Below are positions 1-12,271 of a stretch of DNA of 64,000 bases, in pieces. Source of the stretch: Symsagittifera roscoffensis (taxonomy: Eukaryota > Xenacoelomorpha > Acoela > Convolutidae); contig NC_087065.1 of assembly GCF_963678635.1 (NCBI RefSeq), positions 36,669,888 to 36,733,887 of the forward strand, given 5' to 3'. How positions within the stretch are numbered: the stretch's first letter is position 1; the number at the start of each line of letters is the position of its first letter. The notes under the pieces are model-generated. The model saw only the letters and a program-made list of their open reading frames with translations. It did not search any database and had not been told where the DNA came from. The position numbers and the translations under genes are program-made.

Positions 1-1345
1 TCACTGAACGCAGGGAGCCGAAACTTTGAGATGTGATACGTCGTCACAAAGGACATCATGTATTATAATTTGAGCCAAATCGGGCACTTGGACCGGAAAT
101 TATAAGTACTTGGGAAAACAGCCCTTGAACCGGAAATGGGCAAATTGCGCAAAATAATGAGCAGAGGCATGCTGATTACATAGCGGCAATAGACCCTAGA
201 CATCAACCCTGAAAAAATTCTCCTTGTCAATAAAACTCTCCGGCAACTCTTTCCTGTGAAAATAGCATTTTACCAGGAAAAGTGATACGGGCCAAAGAAT
301 TGTGCTAATTTGGAAAGTATTAACTGATATGAACAAAACTTGGTAAGTAGGACCCTCTTGAGGTTTTGAGCCCAAAAATGGAATATTGACCCGGGTAACC
401 TGGTGTGGCGTTTAAATGATCTTTAGGCGTTTAGGACCAAATTTGCGTAGAATACCCGGGGTTACCACCAAAACTTAGCGCATTCCCCAGCCCCAACTCT
501 TTGCAAATTAGAGTCGGTCAACTTACTAATATTTGAGAGGAAAAAATCTATTGGGAGCTGAAGCAGAAGTTGAAAAGTACATAGTTGTACTTTGTAAAAT
601 TCAAATAATGGAATTAGGTGGAAATTGCAAACATTGGATTGAGCTTAGTTTAGCTAATGAGATGTTAATAGAAAATCAACTAGACTAAAGATAAGAAGTC
701 TCAGTGGGAATTGGCTGTAATAGGAGCAGGGCTTGGGATGTAGGTCTCATAAGAAAAACTCATGGACGATATTCATTTAGCTCCCCGGAGGTTGCTTTTT
801 GGCACGTTTTGACCCCTAACAAACAAACTAAGTTCCCCTAATAGCTAGAGGGTCGGGATTGGAAGAGAGCATTAAATGAAATTTGAGATGAACGCTTGAA
901 GTGAATTAGCTACCCACGAAAAGGATATTTCCTTAACCCCGGGAGGTCGGAACGTCGATTGGATACTTGGAAAATTAATTTGGGACATTGTCGACTTAAA
1001 TACGACTTAGGGTGTGAAGGTTTAGAGGTGAAATGGTTTTGATATTAGTAAAATTTATTTAGAGACGCTTATAATGAACTTAGAATTTAGTACTAGTGTC
1101 GACAGAGGAAGAATTCGGTTAAGATCTTGCGAAAATGGTACGGAGTTAAATGTCAGGACTTGTAGGGACGACCATAGCTCTAACTATAACTAAAACTCAA
1201 GTAGAAGACCATAAAACAGATGAGCAAACAGATGAGCCCTCTTCTCTCTATAAAGATAACTACTCCGAAACACGAACAACTGTTTCTTTCTCTTCCTTCA
1301 AGCAGTCACTGCTTCAAAAAGAAACTTATCCAAGAAACAAGAATT
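1..1345. repeat. Copy 1 (left part) of a 2547-bp tandem unit
   Basis: These bases reappear almost unchanged at 9725-11069 (offset 9724) and, up to 13498, at offset 12271. The match stops abruptly after the GAATT at 1341-1345, where the next copy continues with CTTTC. The last 109 bases (1237-1345) match the 3' region of the neighbouring LTR element (8414-8522), so the unit itself contains a captured retroelement end. No protein family was recognised. The small ORF at 1150-1347 is repeated in the other copies but has no coding features. Confidence 0.9.
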
Positions 1346-2679
1346 AAAAATTCGGCTAAGTGCACGCTCTTCAAAGTTGAAATTTGATTAAGCAAAACGT
1401 GAAATAGCGAATCTTCAAACTACATTATTTTACACGGGCACAATCGGCACACATGCTAATAGGCCGGTCACCGTTTTATGTGACTGTTTTTAAAAGCTTT
1501 TAGTCAATATGACATTTAAGTAAAATGAGACATAGAAAGGGGAGCAATTTATTAAGATTCGATGCGGAGGAAGTTTATCGTAAACATATGGTAAAAGAAG
1601 TACAAGATGCGAGAAAGTAATGTGATAACAAGTAAATCGATTTCATTAACAAGGTGAACAAAAATGCGAAAAAGATTGGGGAAAATTTAATTTCCCAACT
1701 CTGTAATCCACGCTGAGCCTCATCTTTTCATTACCTTGTGGAAATTGGAGTAAAATTCGATTAGTTGGCATAATTCAATTTTGCATTTAAATGAGTTCCA
1801 GTAACCTTCTTTTGCTTCGATGACCCATAAAACCTATTTCAGCATACTCGGTAAACGAATTCGAAAATAATTATTTTCCGAGTTTTTCTCGACCTGGAAG
1901 TGGCCTTAAAATTTTAGTGAAATTTTATTTTTAAGATTTACCGTTTTTTTATACCATTAAAATTATTGAATGTTTTTAAGCTTCGAAAACACCAATTGGG
2001 GTTTCTGCGTGAGTTCACAGGTTTAAAAATGATGAAATACAAAAAGATACGGATTCAAAGCTTATATAATAATTGCAATACTTTTGAGGTAATACTCGTT
2101 TTCTTTTCATTAATTATTTACCCCTTTTTATGCACTTGTTAATCTTCTAAACAAGTTAAGATCTCATGCTCATTATTAGACTAGAACATCAAAAGATAAC
2201 TGAATAATTTATCGATTAGTGTTCATTGGCTTTTCTTAGAAAAGCTTATTACAAATAATTTCAAACTTGACTGAATTGAAACGTCAGTGAGTTTTAGACA
2301 AAGGAACTGAAATGGAAATTTCTTAACGCAAACATGTTCAACGTCATTCAGAGTCAAAAAGAAGAAAAACGTTACGGGAACTGCTCTTTCCTCTGTCATA
2401 TTATTTAGTTTAAAAAAGTGATAACTGTTCACTTCTAACAAATAGCAGTCACAGATTGTGTAAAACGTCAGCCCTGAATCGAGGAGAGAAGATTAAGGAA
2501 ACTTCAGTGACCTTAATCACTCTTTGACATCCTGATTTCATCCCAGATTACAGGCAGTTAAGCATCTCTTCAGACCTAATTAGTGTTTTCGAGGCTCCAC
2601 AGGGAAATTATTAGCGGATCATTTGACGCTCTATCAGTTGGTGTGAGCCTTTACAATTTAAAGCAAGCAATTTTTTACC
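1346..2679. other. Unassigned AT-rich stretch between repeat copy 1 and element B
   Basis: About 1.3 kb between the broken tandem unit and the 5' LTR of element B. It is not repeated elsewhere in the window as far as I can see. No gene, RNA gene or convincing ORF was recognised; the 72-codon minus-strand ORF at 2223-2441 has no identifiable features. Confidence 0.5.
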
Positions 2680-3066
2680 TGGAACCAGTTAAAAACTAGT
2701 ATTTAGATCCAATTATATTATTGATGAAACTATCTCTATAAAATATTTCTAACTAACCAATCATGATACATAACTAACAATTACAATTATTTGTAACGCT
2801 GAAACAATTCATAGTTTCAGCAACAGAACAAAAAATATATAACTTAGAAGACAGTCGTTCTCCTTCAGACAGTCAGATATCTAAATCGCAAACACCATTA
2901 TACACTAGATCAATTGAGACTAGGAGATATAAGAGTTAGATTAAGATCGGTATTAGACTAAGAAGTTACACGAATCTATCCGGTCGAAAATCAGATAGCG
3001 TGACGAACAGACGGTGTATCTTATCTGATATTACTCATTGAGTGAGCCACCCCGGATTTCAACTCA
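2680..3066 (+). repeat. 5' LTR of element B
   Basis: Starts TGGAACCAG and ends in CA two bases before the primer-binding site. It is homologous along its length to the LTRs at 22504, 41150, 43502 and 63518. It contains a TATAAAA box (2737-2743) followed by a stem-loop with arms GCTGAAAC (2798-2805) and GTTTCAGC (2814-2821), the arrangement expected of a promoter followed by a structured R region. Confidence 0.85.
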
Positions 3067-3068
3067 TC

Positions 3069-3086
3069 TGGTGCGGCCAAGAGTCT
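3069..3086 (+). promoter_or_regulatory. Primer-binding site, element B
   Basis: Begins TGGTGCGGCC two bases after the LTR end, the position and TGG start expected for a tRNA-primed minus-strand start. The homologous sites in A and D begin TGGTACGACC and TGGTGCGACC. I could not name the tRNA with confidence. Confidence 0.6.
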
Positions 3087-3770
3087 AGAACAAGACCTCA
3101 AAAAAATTACGTTTAGCAAAATGCAGTAGAAATATGATCAAAATTATAACACAAAATGTTCGATAGTATAGAAGCTTTTTAAGTATGTCTCTACGTCTCA
3201 GTTAGTCTAATACATTTACTTCAAACGATACAGCAAACACCAGTTCAAAACCTGAACGGCAGACCGAGCCCATGTATCGTGAAACGACGCAGACTGCAAC
3301 GTTTTTTTTACTACAAAATTCGCAATGCAGTAGATTTTCGTTCAATAACATGTAAGAGTCATTTCCAAGTCATTCGCCTCTCAATGATGTATAACCATTT
3401 TTAAATAACATAAAAACGATTAAAAAAAAAGATACAAATGTCGTTCATTTCATTAAATCTGCAGTTACTTTAAAGTTTTTGTAAAATTATATTTTATTTA
3501 ACAAAAATACAAAAATTATTTACTAGTTAAATTGAAGTTATATTTATCAAACTTATTAAAACTTCCTTGCTTCTCAAGGACATGTATCTTTATCTTTTCT
3601 CCTTCATCTAAAACATAACCATAATCAATTAGAAATTGAAATCAATTAAATTCTTAACTTTTAAATCAACCTTTTCTTAAGTTTACGATCTTTCCCTAAA
3701 CTTAACTGTTCAACTCAAATTTTATCAAGGCCTATCTTTGTTTTGTAATAATCTAAACTTTCTTTAAACC

Positions 3771-3886
3771 AGATCATCAAGGCTATCCTTGGATCTTTAA
3801 TTTTAAACTTAATTTTAAAAATCAATTCATTTAAGAAAAATTGATCATCAAGGCTTTCCTTTGATCAATCAGAACAATTTTGTTCT
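3771..3886 (+). other. Leader hairpin cluster of element B
   Basis: Two imperfect hairpins built on GATCATCAAGG...CCTTGGATC (3771-3796 and 3841-3867) are followed by the perfect AGAACAA/TTGTTCT hairpin (3871-3886). The same three structures occur in the same order in elements A and D. Retroviral leaders carry packaging and dimerisation signals here; that role is inference. Confidence 0.6.
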
Positions 3887-4679
3887 CCCCAACTTCTAGT
3901 AAAAATGTGTAACGACCTCAAACGTCGATTAACTCTCCAAACCTATCAACGACCCAAGACTAATAGAAGTTTTTTGAATAACTAACCATTTTAAGTAGGA
4001 TAAACAGTAAAAAACTTCGGTTACTCCTCCTTCACTCAAATTTCTCCTCTTAGTTGACCCAGGCTTAAGCACACCTTAAACTTAGTATGACCTAAATTAG
4101 TGTCTGACAATCAACTTGTGTTCTAATGATACCTGAACCTTGGGGATTGATTTACCATTCTCCAACTTTTGATCACAAATCACAACCCTAAGTAAGATTT
4201 AAAAAATTTTCTTCAAACAAAACTTAGCCACCGAGAAATTACAAATCTATCTAACGAAACGATATAGTCTCTCTTCAACCCGTCTACACTCGACAACAAA
4301 TGCGCCAAGATTAGGATAACCCCACAAAAATTGTAAAAACTAACAGTTTAGGAAACAAAAAATCTAACCCCTGTATTTTGCAGCCATCACTCTAACACTT
4401 ATGTCAAGAAATAATCCATGAAACAAACAAACAATAGTGCTCCACAATTGTTAAATTGAAAACGGAAAATACAATTTGATAATAACACCATAACGATGAA
4501 AATTATGACGATGGTTCTATTCTTCCCTTTGTTATTTACCCACAAAGCGATTACGCTAGAGGACAAGTACAACTTTACCATTGTCTAAGTTTGTTCGAAA
4601 ATAGAAATAGCGCATTTAAACAACAAAATTTTTTTTTTTGAAGTAAAAATCAAGAGAAAAGTACTCGATCTTTTTTTAC

Positions 4680-5650
4680 CAAGCATTTGCAATGTCACTT
4701 CACATAACTGTACATCTACTATCGGAGTTTTATCATCGCAATCATCAAATCAACCACCATAACGAAAACAAACAGATGATATAAAATTAGACATCTCAAA
4801 AGTTTTCACAGAAAATATTTAAAATTTTCAAAATCAAAACTCACAAGGAGCAAACTCCATTTTCACAAACATTTTTTTTCCATCATTTATAGCTATGTTT
4901 CTTTATTAGAAACAAATGAGACATTTCATGTATTTCCACCACAAACATGTCGACACGCAATAGTGAGACCAAAAATTATCTTTTATCTCAATTTCTTTAT
5001 TCAATTCGTGAAACTTTCACTGATAATGAATTATCACAAATAATAAAAACTGATCCACAAAGAATCCTAGCATGGTTCATAATAGATTGTTTCCAACACA
5101 ACTTAGACTTACAAGCAGAAAAAATTACAGACCACAAACTGACGATGAAACAATATTAGCAGACAAAATAGATTATGTATGGGATCCTGATTGATCTCAT
5201 GTACTATTTTTTAATATCCCAAAAGATATTTCAAGGGCAGTAATCGCAATTATTTCTGTACACAAAGATTTTTTAAGAGTAACTCCAATCACAACTGACA
5301 CTGCACCCTTAAATTGGAATACAATAATTAATTATATAACAAGCAAAAATAGCTTGATTTCAACATTCAGAAACACACAAGAAACCTTTAACGGAACTAA
5401 AAACTTTCACAACAAGACATCACATTTCAGAAATGAAGAAATAGTTCAAGCATTACCTAGAACAACACAACAAAGTATTTCCCCTTTTCACCCAGCACTT
5501 ACATCACCAAATAGCAAAGACAAAAGTCTCTTCCCACAAACAACATTACAATCAACAATTAAAACATCTGTTATCGCCAAATACTGGCAAAAGGATTACC
5601 AAACACATAGACTAATAACCAAAAAACGACAATCTACTAAATAAAAACAC
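4680..5650 (+). pseudogene. Decayed first gag ORF, element B
   Basis: ORFs at 4947-5159 and 5354-5644 align with the middle and later parts of the 514-codon gag ORF of element A. Shared motifs include ILAWFII, TQQSISP and the DYQTHR/DYQTYR region, with A-rich sequence before them matching A's N-terminal part. Stops and frameshifts separate the pieces, and no ATG consistent with A's start remains. It is joined to unrecognised sequence at about 5660, so the capsid and nucleocapsid parts are deleted. Non-functional. Confidence 0.75.
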
Positions 5651-5659
5651 ACAGACGGC

Positions 5660-6110
5660 AATGACTTTGCTATGATTCTTTCATAAATACCAATTTCTCA
5701 AACACAATATCAACCTTAGGAACATAATTATACTCAACAAATACCAAAACCAGTATCTGAATCATTTTTTTTAATGATAACCGAAAAACTCAGACAGACC
5801 GCACTGAAAATTACCAATTTTCATCCTAATAAAGAACTTCTCAATTGGTCAAAGTGGATCACTAAATAGGTACCCGATGTTCGGTGGACATTACAGTACG
5901 TGTTTAACGAGACCCAAAGTACTGCTACGCTCAAGCTCTGTTAGGATAGTATACTTCATTTTGCATTTTCTTTATTTTTCATTAGAAAGAAACCGTAAAA
6001 AAATTCTCCCTAGCGCAATTCAACATGTATTCATCTTAGTTTTTGACCTAGTCCTAGCCAATAGTCGTCTCTAGGGCCCAACGTTCTTAAAAGTTTGATT
6101 TTGAACCTAT
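5660..6110. other. Unassigned insert inside element B
   Basis: This stretch sits where gag, protease, RT and integrase should be. I found no match in elements A or D. After about 6110 the sequence resumes as the pol C-terminal relic. It may be filler from the deletion event or a fragment of another repeat; nothing in it was recognised. Confidence 0.4.
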
Positions 6111-7429
6111 TTATGAAAAACTTGAAAATAGTTAGAAAAAAATCCTAATACCTGAAATCAAAGAAAAATTATAACAACGCCAATAATCCTCTCTTTGAAA
6201 TCAACCAAGAAAAGACTACATTGTTTTATTCCATAAAAAAAATTAAGAAAATAGAAATCCATAAACTCTCTGAATAATTAACAACATCAAAAACACTTTT
6301 AATAACTTAAAAGAAATCTTTCATTACAAAAAACCATTTTTGCTCTCGACTTAACAAGTTCAGAATCAACCAATCAAAAAAGTTTGATTCATCTGACTTT
6401 TCTTTACGCATCACATCTATTTTTACCCGATATATATCCAATTTCAACTAGATCTATAACTATAAATCAAAAACATCCAGGTCAAAACTAAGAATTTCCC
6501 TCATATTTGACAACTTAAATAAAAACCGTATAAAAATTACAACCCTCTATTATTAATTGATACAAAACTCAACAATATTGTCTCAACTTTTATCCCAAAT
6601 TTACCCAAAAAAAACATAATAATTAAGCCTAAAGTCACAATTCAATCTGATCACTTAGCCTAAAGTCACTCTATCTCCCAAAAACCCCTAATCATCTCAC
6701 AAGCAAAACAAGAATCAGAAAGCTAATACCTAAACTCCCAGACTTCCTTTCACCAAAATTCTCCATCCCACTTGTCAGAAATCAATAAAAAATTCAACCC
6801 CACTCGATTTAATTTCCGAAATAATAAAAAACAAACCGGCAAAGCAAATCATTTTGCACTAATAACTAACTTTCTCACCTTAAAGGAAAAAAATATCCCC
6901 TCCTTGGCACTAAAATCATAATACGGATGCTTTCTAAGTTTTAAGCAACATTCGACACCATTGAAACTTACTTACCTGATGAGTTTTTTCCTGAGCCCGA
7001 ATCTTCAAAACTAAATTTTTCATTGTTATTACTAACACAAATAATTAAAAACACTCATCATTTCTAAAAGTGTGTTTTCTCTTTCCTTCTTAGATTTTAT
7101 CTAGCAATTATCTAGAAGAGTCAATTAAAAACAAAAGTAAAAAATTTTTTTTTCAACTTTCGATTAAAAAAAACGCCGTTTGATTGAAAAAGAGCTGTGG
7201 TGAAATTTTTTCTGTTGCAATAATTTTTTCTGGTGCTATAAAAATCAATATAAACCCAATAAATTGTTAATTCTGTAGTAAAAATCAATATTGAAGTAGT
7301 AAGGTAAAAATTGAAACGTTGTGCTTCTTTTATAGAACTCGAAAAAACGATTTTCACTTGCCCACATTTCATGGACTCTTTCCACAGAAACATGCAACTC
7401 GCCCTCGTAGAAGTGTTTAATAAAAGATT

Positions 7430-8585
7430 TTCAATTTTTAGAAACTAACTGATAGCCATTTTAACTTGATTTGACGCGTTTCAAATTTTTCTTTAACCCG
7501 GCTGAAAGGAATTATAAATAAGCTTAAACTAACCAACGCAGCTAATTGAGGCCACAAAACCAACCGCATGTATGAGAAAATCCCGCATTTTTCAAACCAG
7601 ATTAAACTTAAATTAAAACTGGATAAATTATTCTTTTGAAACCCAAGTTCAAATTTAATTGAAGTCACTTGAAACACTAAAGAAACAAAAGAAAAACCTA
7701 AAACACGACAATTTGTTCTTGATAAAAGGACACAAACAAAAACACCCGATAAAAAAGAACACAAGTTGAACACGAAAATAGACTCTACCCAAACAGACGG
7801 TAAAACTACACTCCGTCAACTGGCCTAACCCACCATGGGGCGGCCTGCGCATGCTCTATAGCCGGCCTCAACACAAGCGCTACACCACGTTTAGACACGC
7901 AATCCTATTTTGACGAGAGTAGCTCTAGCGTGAGCGACTCCTTATTATAACCGAACTAAAAAAAACGCTATTGCGAAAACAACTAATAAAAATAATAGCT
8001 AAAACTGACATCACTAACAGAATGTAGATATAAAAAAAAACGATGTAAAAAATCTTCTCAGAGCAAAAAAAAACGAGCAGCAAAGAAAGATGAAAACTCG
8101 ATGAGATTCCGACTTTGGAATGGTAAATCTATTGTTTGTTGCCGTAGTCACAGCTCTCACAGGATTTAAAGTTTAGACCCAACATCGCAGCAAAGCTAAC
8201 CATTGAACAAGAACAATGGCCAGCTCGATGTCGACTTCACATATAGATCCTAGTCACTTAGCGCTTCATACAAAGAAGTCAAACTCCTCCTGCACGTAGT
8301 CTCGCTCTGTTTTAACGAAATCAACACATCATTGTATAAATCTAGAACCTTGACACGATCACTCAAAACTATCTAGGATACACGAGACCCATTTTTGGAG
8401 AAAGAGCAACTGTCCCTCTTCTCTCTATAAAGATAACTACTCCGAAACACGAACAACTGTTTCTTTCTCTTCCTTCAAGCAGTCACTGCTTCAAAAAGAA
8501 ACTTATCCAAGAAACAAGAATTCTTTCTATCCATCCTTCACTGTAGTAAACATTTAAACTTAAAATTCTCTTAGCCCCGAATGGC
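7430..8585 (+). repeat. 3' non-coding region of element B
   Basis: Homologous to 39980-41149 in element A and 62550-63517 in element D. Landmarks are AACCCGG..GAAAGGAATTATA, CATGCTCTATAGCCGGCC and CCCGAATGG directly before the TGGAACC LTR start. The last part (8414-8585) is also in the 2547-bp tandem unit. It ends with a short purine-rich stretch in the polypurine-tract position. Confidence 0.75.
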
Positions 8586-9724
8586 TGGAACCAGTTTGAA
8601 ACTAGTTTTTATAACCAATTATATTATTGATAAAACTGCGTGCACGATAAAAGTTTGACGCCACGTTGGAGCAAATTTACTTACTGAGAAATGGCGATTC
8701 GAAAACAGTGAGTCAAGTTTTTTTTGTCTTCCTCACCACCACACAGGTGTCTACAATGGAAGAAGCTATATAAAAAGAGTATTGAATCAAAATGGCTACT
8801 AGTAGCAAATAAATAGTTTTTTATTTGAAAGCAAGAAATCAAATGAGACTATCTTTTTGCATGAAAGATTTTCTTAAATTTTTGTTTTTGTTTTATTTCT
8901 AAAAAGTAATTGCAATGAAAATTTATTGCTTAGTTCGATTGCTCATGTCAAAAAGGTATTGGATCTTGGACGTTGACTTCAAGTTTGTCCTTCATGGTCT
9001 GTTCGTATCTTCAATCCTGGCCATCTAACGACATTCCACTCTTTTGGGTCAGACTCCATGCCCAGCACATCTTTGTATATTTTTCCATGCCCAGCACATC
9101 TTCCAGACCACATTTTTCACTTTTCGTTTCTTAACAATTATTCTTATCAGTAAAAAAAGTAGATACTTCAAATCTCCTTAAGGGCGATTGTGCTAGAATA
9201 AGTGGCGAGCAATAACTCCAAAAGCCGAGTGAAGGATTGCGCTGAATGCGAAAAATTAACTGTTGTGAACCGCATTTTCTCGATGCGTTTACAAACTTTT
9301 CATTTCAGTTCCACCGATCGGAACCATATTTGTTCGTTGTAACAAGGATTGGTGAAAATCAAATAGAGACTATTTTTTTGAAACAATCAATTCCAAGCAA
9401 GTCCGTTCCAAACAACTCAATTTGAAAACAACTGCAGTCGTATACCTTATAATAGTCTCTAAAACAGATACTAAAATAAGGTATTTGATTACTGTAGGAT
9501 CGGTGATCATAAAATTTTTTTTTATGATCCTCGATTCTCAGGTTTTGATTGAGAGTAATCGGATAATGAGTAGTACTTAGCTTGGTATTCATTAATAAAC
9601 ACGATAAGTAGAAATGCAAACAAATGATCAATCTGGATTATTGATCGTATCTTGAGAAAACTAGTCCCTCCTTGACTTAAGCAAATAGTCCCCACCCGGA
9701 TTTCCGAAAGTCGTCTCTCGGTCC
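8414..9724. repeat. Copy 1 (right part) of the 2547-bp tandem unit
   Basis: Matches 10961-12271 at an exact offset of 2547 with only a few single-base differences and compensating homopolymer indels. Its first 220 bases are the end of the element B 3' region plus the first about 50 bp of an LTR. The remainder (8637-9724) is not retroelement-like; it holds an imperfect direct repeat of CATGCCCAGCACATCTT (about 9057-9106). No gene was recognised. Confidence 0.85.
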
Positions 9725-12271
9725 TCACTGAACGCAGGGAGCCGAAACTTTGAGATGTGATACGTCGTCACAAAGGACATCATGTATTATAATTTGAGCC
9801 AAATCGGGCACTTGGACCGGAAATTATAAGTACTTGGGAAAACAGCCCTTGAACCGGAAATGGGCAAATTGCGCAAAATAATGAGCAGAGGCATGCTGAT
9901 TACATAGCGGCAATAGACCCTAGACATCAACCCTGAAAAAATTCTCCTTGTCAATAAAACTCTCCGGCAACTCTTTCCTGTGAAAATAGCATTTTACCAG
10001 GAAAAGTGATACGGGCCAAAGAATTGTGCTAATTTGGAAAGTATTAACTGATATGAACAAAACTTGGTAAGTAGGACCCTCTTGAGGTTTTGAGCCCAAA
10101 AATGGAATATTGACCCGGGTAACCTGGTGTGGCGTTTAAATGATCTTTAGGCGTTTAGGACCAAATTTGCGTAGAATACCCGGGGTTACCACCAAAACTT
10201 AGCGCATTCCCCAGCCCCAACTCTTTGCAAATTAGAGTCGGTCAACTTACTAATATTTGAGAGGAAAAAATCTATTGGGAGCTGAAGCAGAAGTTGAAAA
10301 GTACATAGTTGTACTTTGTAAAATTCAAATAATGGAATTAGGTGGAAATTGCAAACATTGGATTGAGCTTAGTTTAGCTAATGAGATGTTAATAGAAAAT
10401 CAACTAGACTAAAGATAAGAAGTCTCAGTGGGAATTGGCTGTAATAGGAGCAGGGCTTGGGATGTAGGTCTCATAAGAAAAACTCATGGACGATATTCAT
10501 TTAGCTCCCCGGAGGTTGCTTTTTGGCACGTTTTGACCCCTAACAAACAAACTAAGTTCCCCTAATAGCTAGAGGGTCGGGATTGGAAGAGAGCATTAAT
10601 TGAAATTTGAGATGAACGCTTGAAGTGAATTAGCTACCCACGAAAAGGATATTTCCTTAACCCCGGGAGGTCGGAACGTCGATTGGATACTTGGAAAATT
10701 AATTTGGGACATTGTCGACTTAAATACGACTTAGGGTGTGAAGGTTTAGAGGTGAAATGGTTTTGATATTAGTAAAATTTATTTAGAGACGCTTATAATG
10801 AACTTAGAATTTAGTACTAGTGTCGACAGAGGAAGAATTCGGTTAAGATCTTGCGAAAATGGTACAGAGTTAAATGTCAGGACTTGTAGGGACGACCATA
10901 GCTCTAACTATAACAAAAACTCAAGTAGAAGACCATAAAACAGATGAGCAAACAGATGAGCCCTCTTCTCTCTATAAAGATAACTACTCCGAAACACGAA
11001 CAACTGTTTCTTTCTCTTCCTTCAAGCAGTCACTGCTTCAAAAAGAAACTTATCCAAGAAACAAGAATTCTTTCTATCCATCCTTCACTGTAGTAAACAT
11101 TTAAACTTAAAATTCTCTTAGCCCCGAATGGCTGGAACCAGTTTGAAACTAGTTTTTATAACCAATTATATTATTGATAAAACTGCGTGCACGATAAAAG
11201 TTTGACGCCACGTTGGAGCAAATTTACTTACTGAGAAATGGCGATTCGAAAACAGTGAGTCAAGTTTTTTTTGTCTTCCTCACCACCACACAGGTGTCTA
11301 CAATGGAAGAAGCTATATAAAAAGAGTATTGAATCAAAATGGCTACTAGTAGCAAATAAATAGTTTTTTATTTGAAAGCAAGAAATCAAATGAGACTATC
11401 TTTTTGCATGAAAGATTTTCTTAAATTTTTGTTTTTGTTTTATTTCTAAAAAGTAATTGCAATGAAAATTTATTGCTTAGTTCGATTGCTCATGTCAAAA
11501 AGGTATTGGATCTTGGACGTTGACTTCAAGTTTGTCCTTCATGGTCTGTTCGTATCCTCAATCCTGGCCATCTAACGACATTCCACTCTTTTGGGTCAGA
11601 CTCCATGCCCAGCACATCTTTGTATATTTTTCCATGCCCAGCACATCTTCCAGACCACATTTTTCACTTTTCGTTTCTTAACAATTATTCTTATCAGTAA
11701 AAAAGTAGATACTTCAAATCTCCTTAAGGGCGATTGTGCTAGAATAAGTGGCGAGCAATAACTCCAAAAGCCGAGTGAAGGATTGCGCTGAATGCGAAAA
11801 ATTAACTGTTGTGAACCGCATTTTCTCGATGCGTTTACAAACTTTTCATTTCAGTTCCACCGATGGGAACCATATTTGTTCGTTGTAACAAGGATTGGTG
11901 AAAATCAAATAGAGACTATTTTTTTTGAAACAATCAATTCCAAGCAAGTCCGTTCCAAACAACTCAATTTGAAAACAACTGCAGTCGTATACCTTATAAT
12001 AGTCTCTAAAACAGATACTAAAATAAGGTATTTGATTACTGTAGGATCGGTGATCATAAAATTTTTTTTTATGATCCTCGATTCTCAGGTTTTGATTGAG
12101 AGTAATCGGATAATGAGTAGTACTTAGCTTGGTATTCATTAATAAACACGATAAGTAGAAATGCAAACAAATGATCAATCTCGATTATTGATCGTATCTT
12201 GAGAAAACTAGTCCCTCCTTGACTTAAGCAAATAGTCCCCACCCGGATTTCCGAAAGTCGTCTCTCGGTCC
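9725..12271. repeat. Copy 2 (complete) of the 2547-bp tandem unit
   Basis: The only full unit in the window. It consists of about 1236 bp of unrecognised sequence (9725-10960), about 220 bp of LTR-element 3' region plus a truncated LTR (10961-11183), and about 1090 bp of unrecognised sequence. It differs from the flanking copies at only scattered positions, so the duplication is recent or homogenised. The minus-strand ORFs at 11846-12178 and 12069-12275 are repeated in the next unit but match nothing I know. Confidence 0.9.

Larger units (their letters stand above)
2680..8636 (+). mobile_element. Element B: internally deleted LTR element related to elements A and D
   Basis: Begins with a TG...CA LTR followed by a primer-binding site. 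It then matches elements A and D in order: leader with hairpins (3540-4400), fragments of the first gag ORF (about 4680-5650), a short relic of the pol C-terminus (about 6110-6300), the conserved non-coding block (about 6340-6860) and the 3' region (about 7430-8585). Capsid, most of pol, env and the 602-codon ORF are missing. The 3' LTR is cut off after about 50 bp (8586-8636). Non-autonomous and decayed. Confidence 0.8.

Noticed and set aside
9359-9728. Overlapping minus ORFs in the tandem unit (90 and 68 codons) as real genes
   Set aside because: They recur only because the unit is duplicated, lack motifs, and differ in length between copies through single-base indels.
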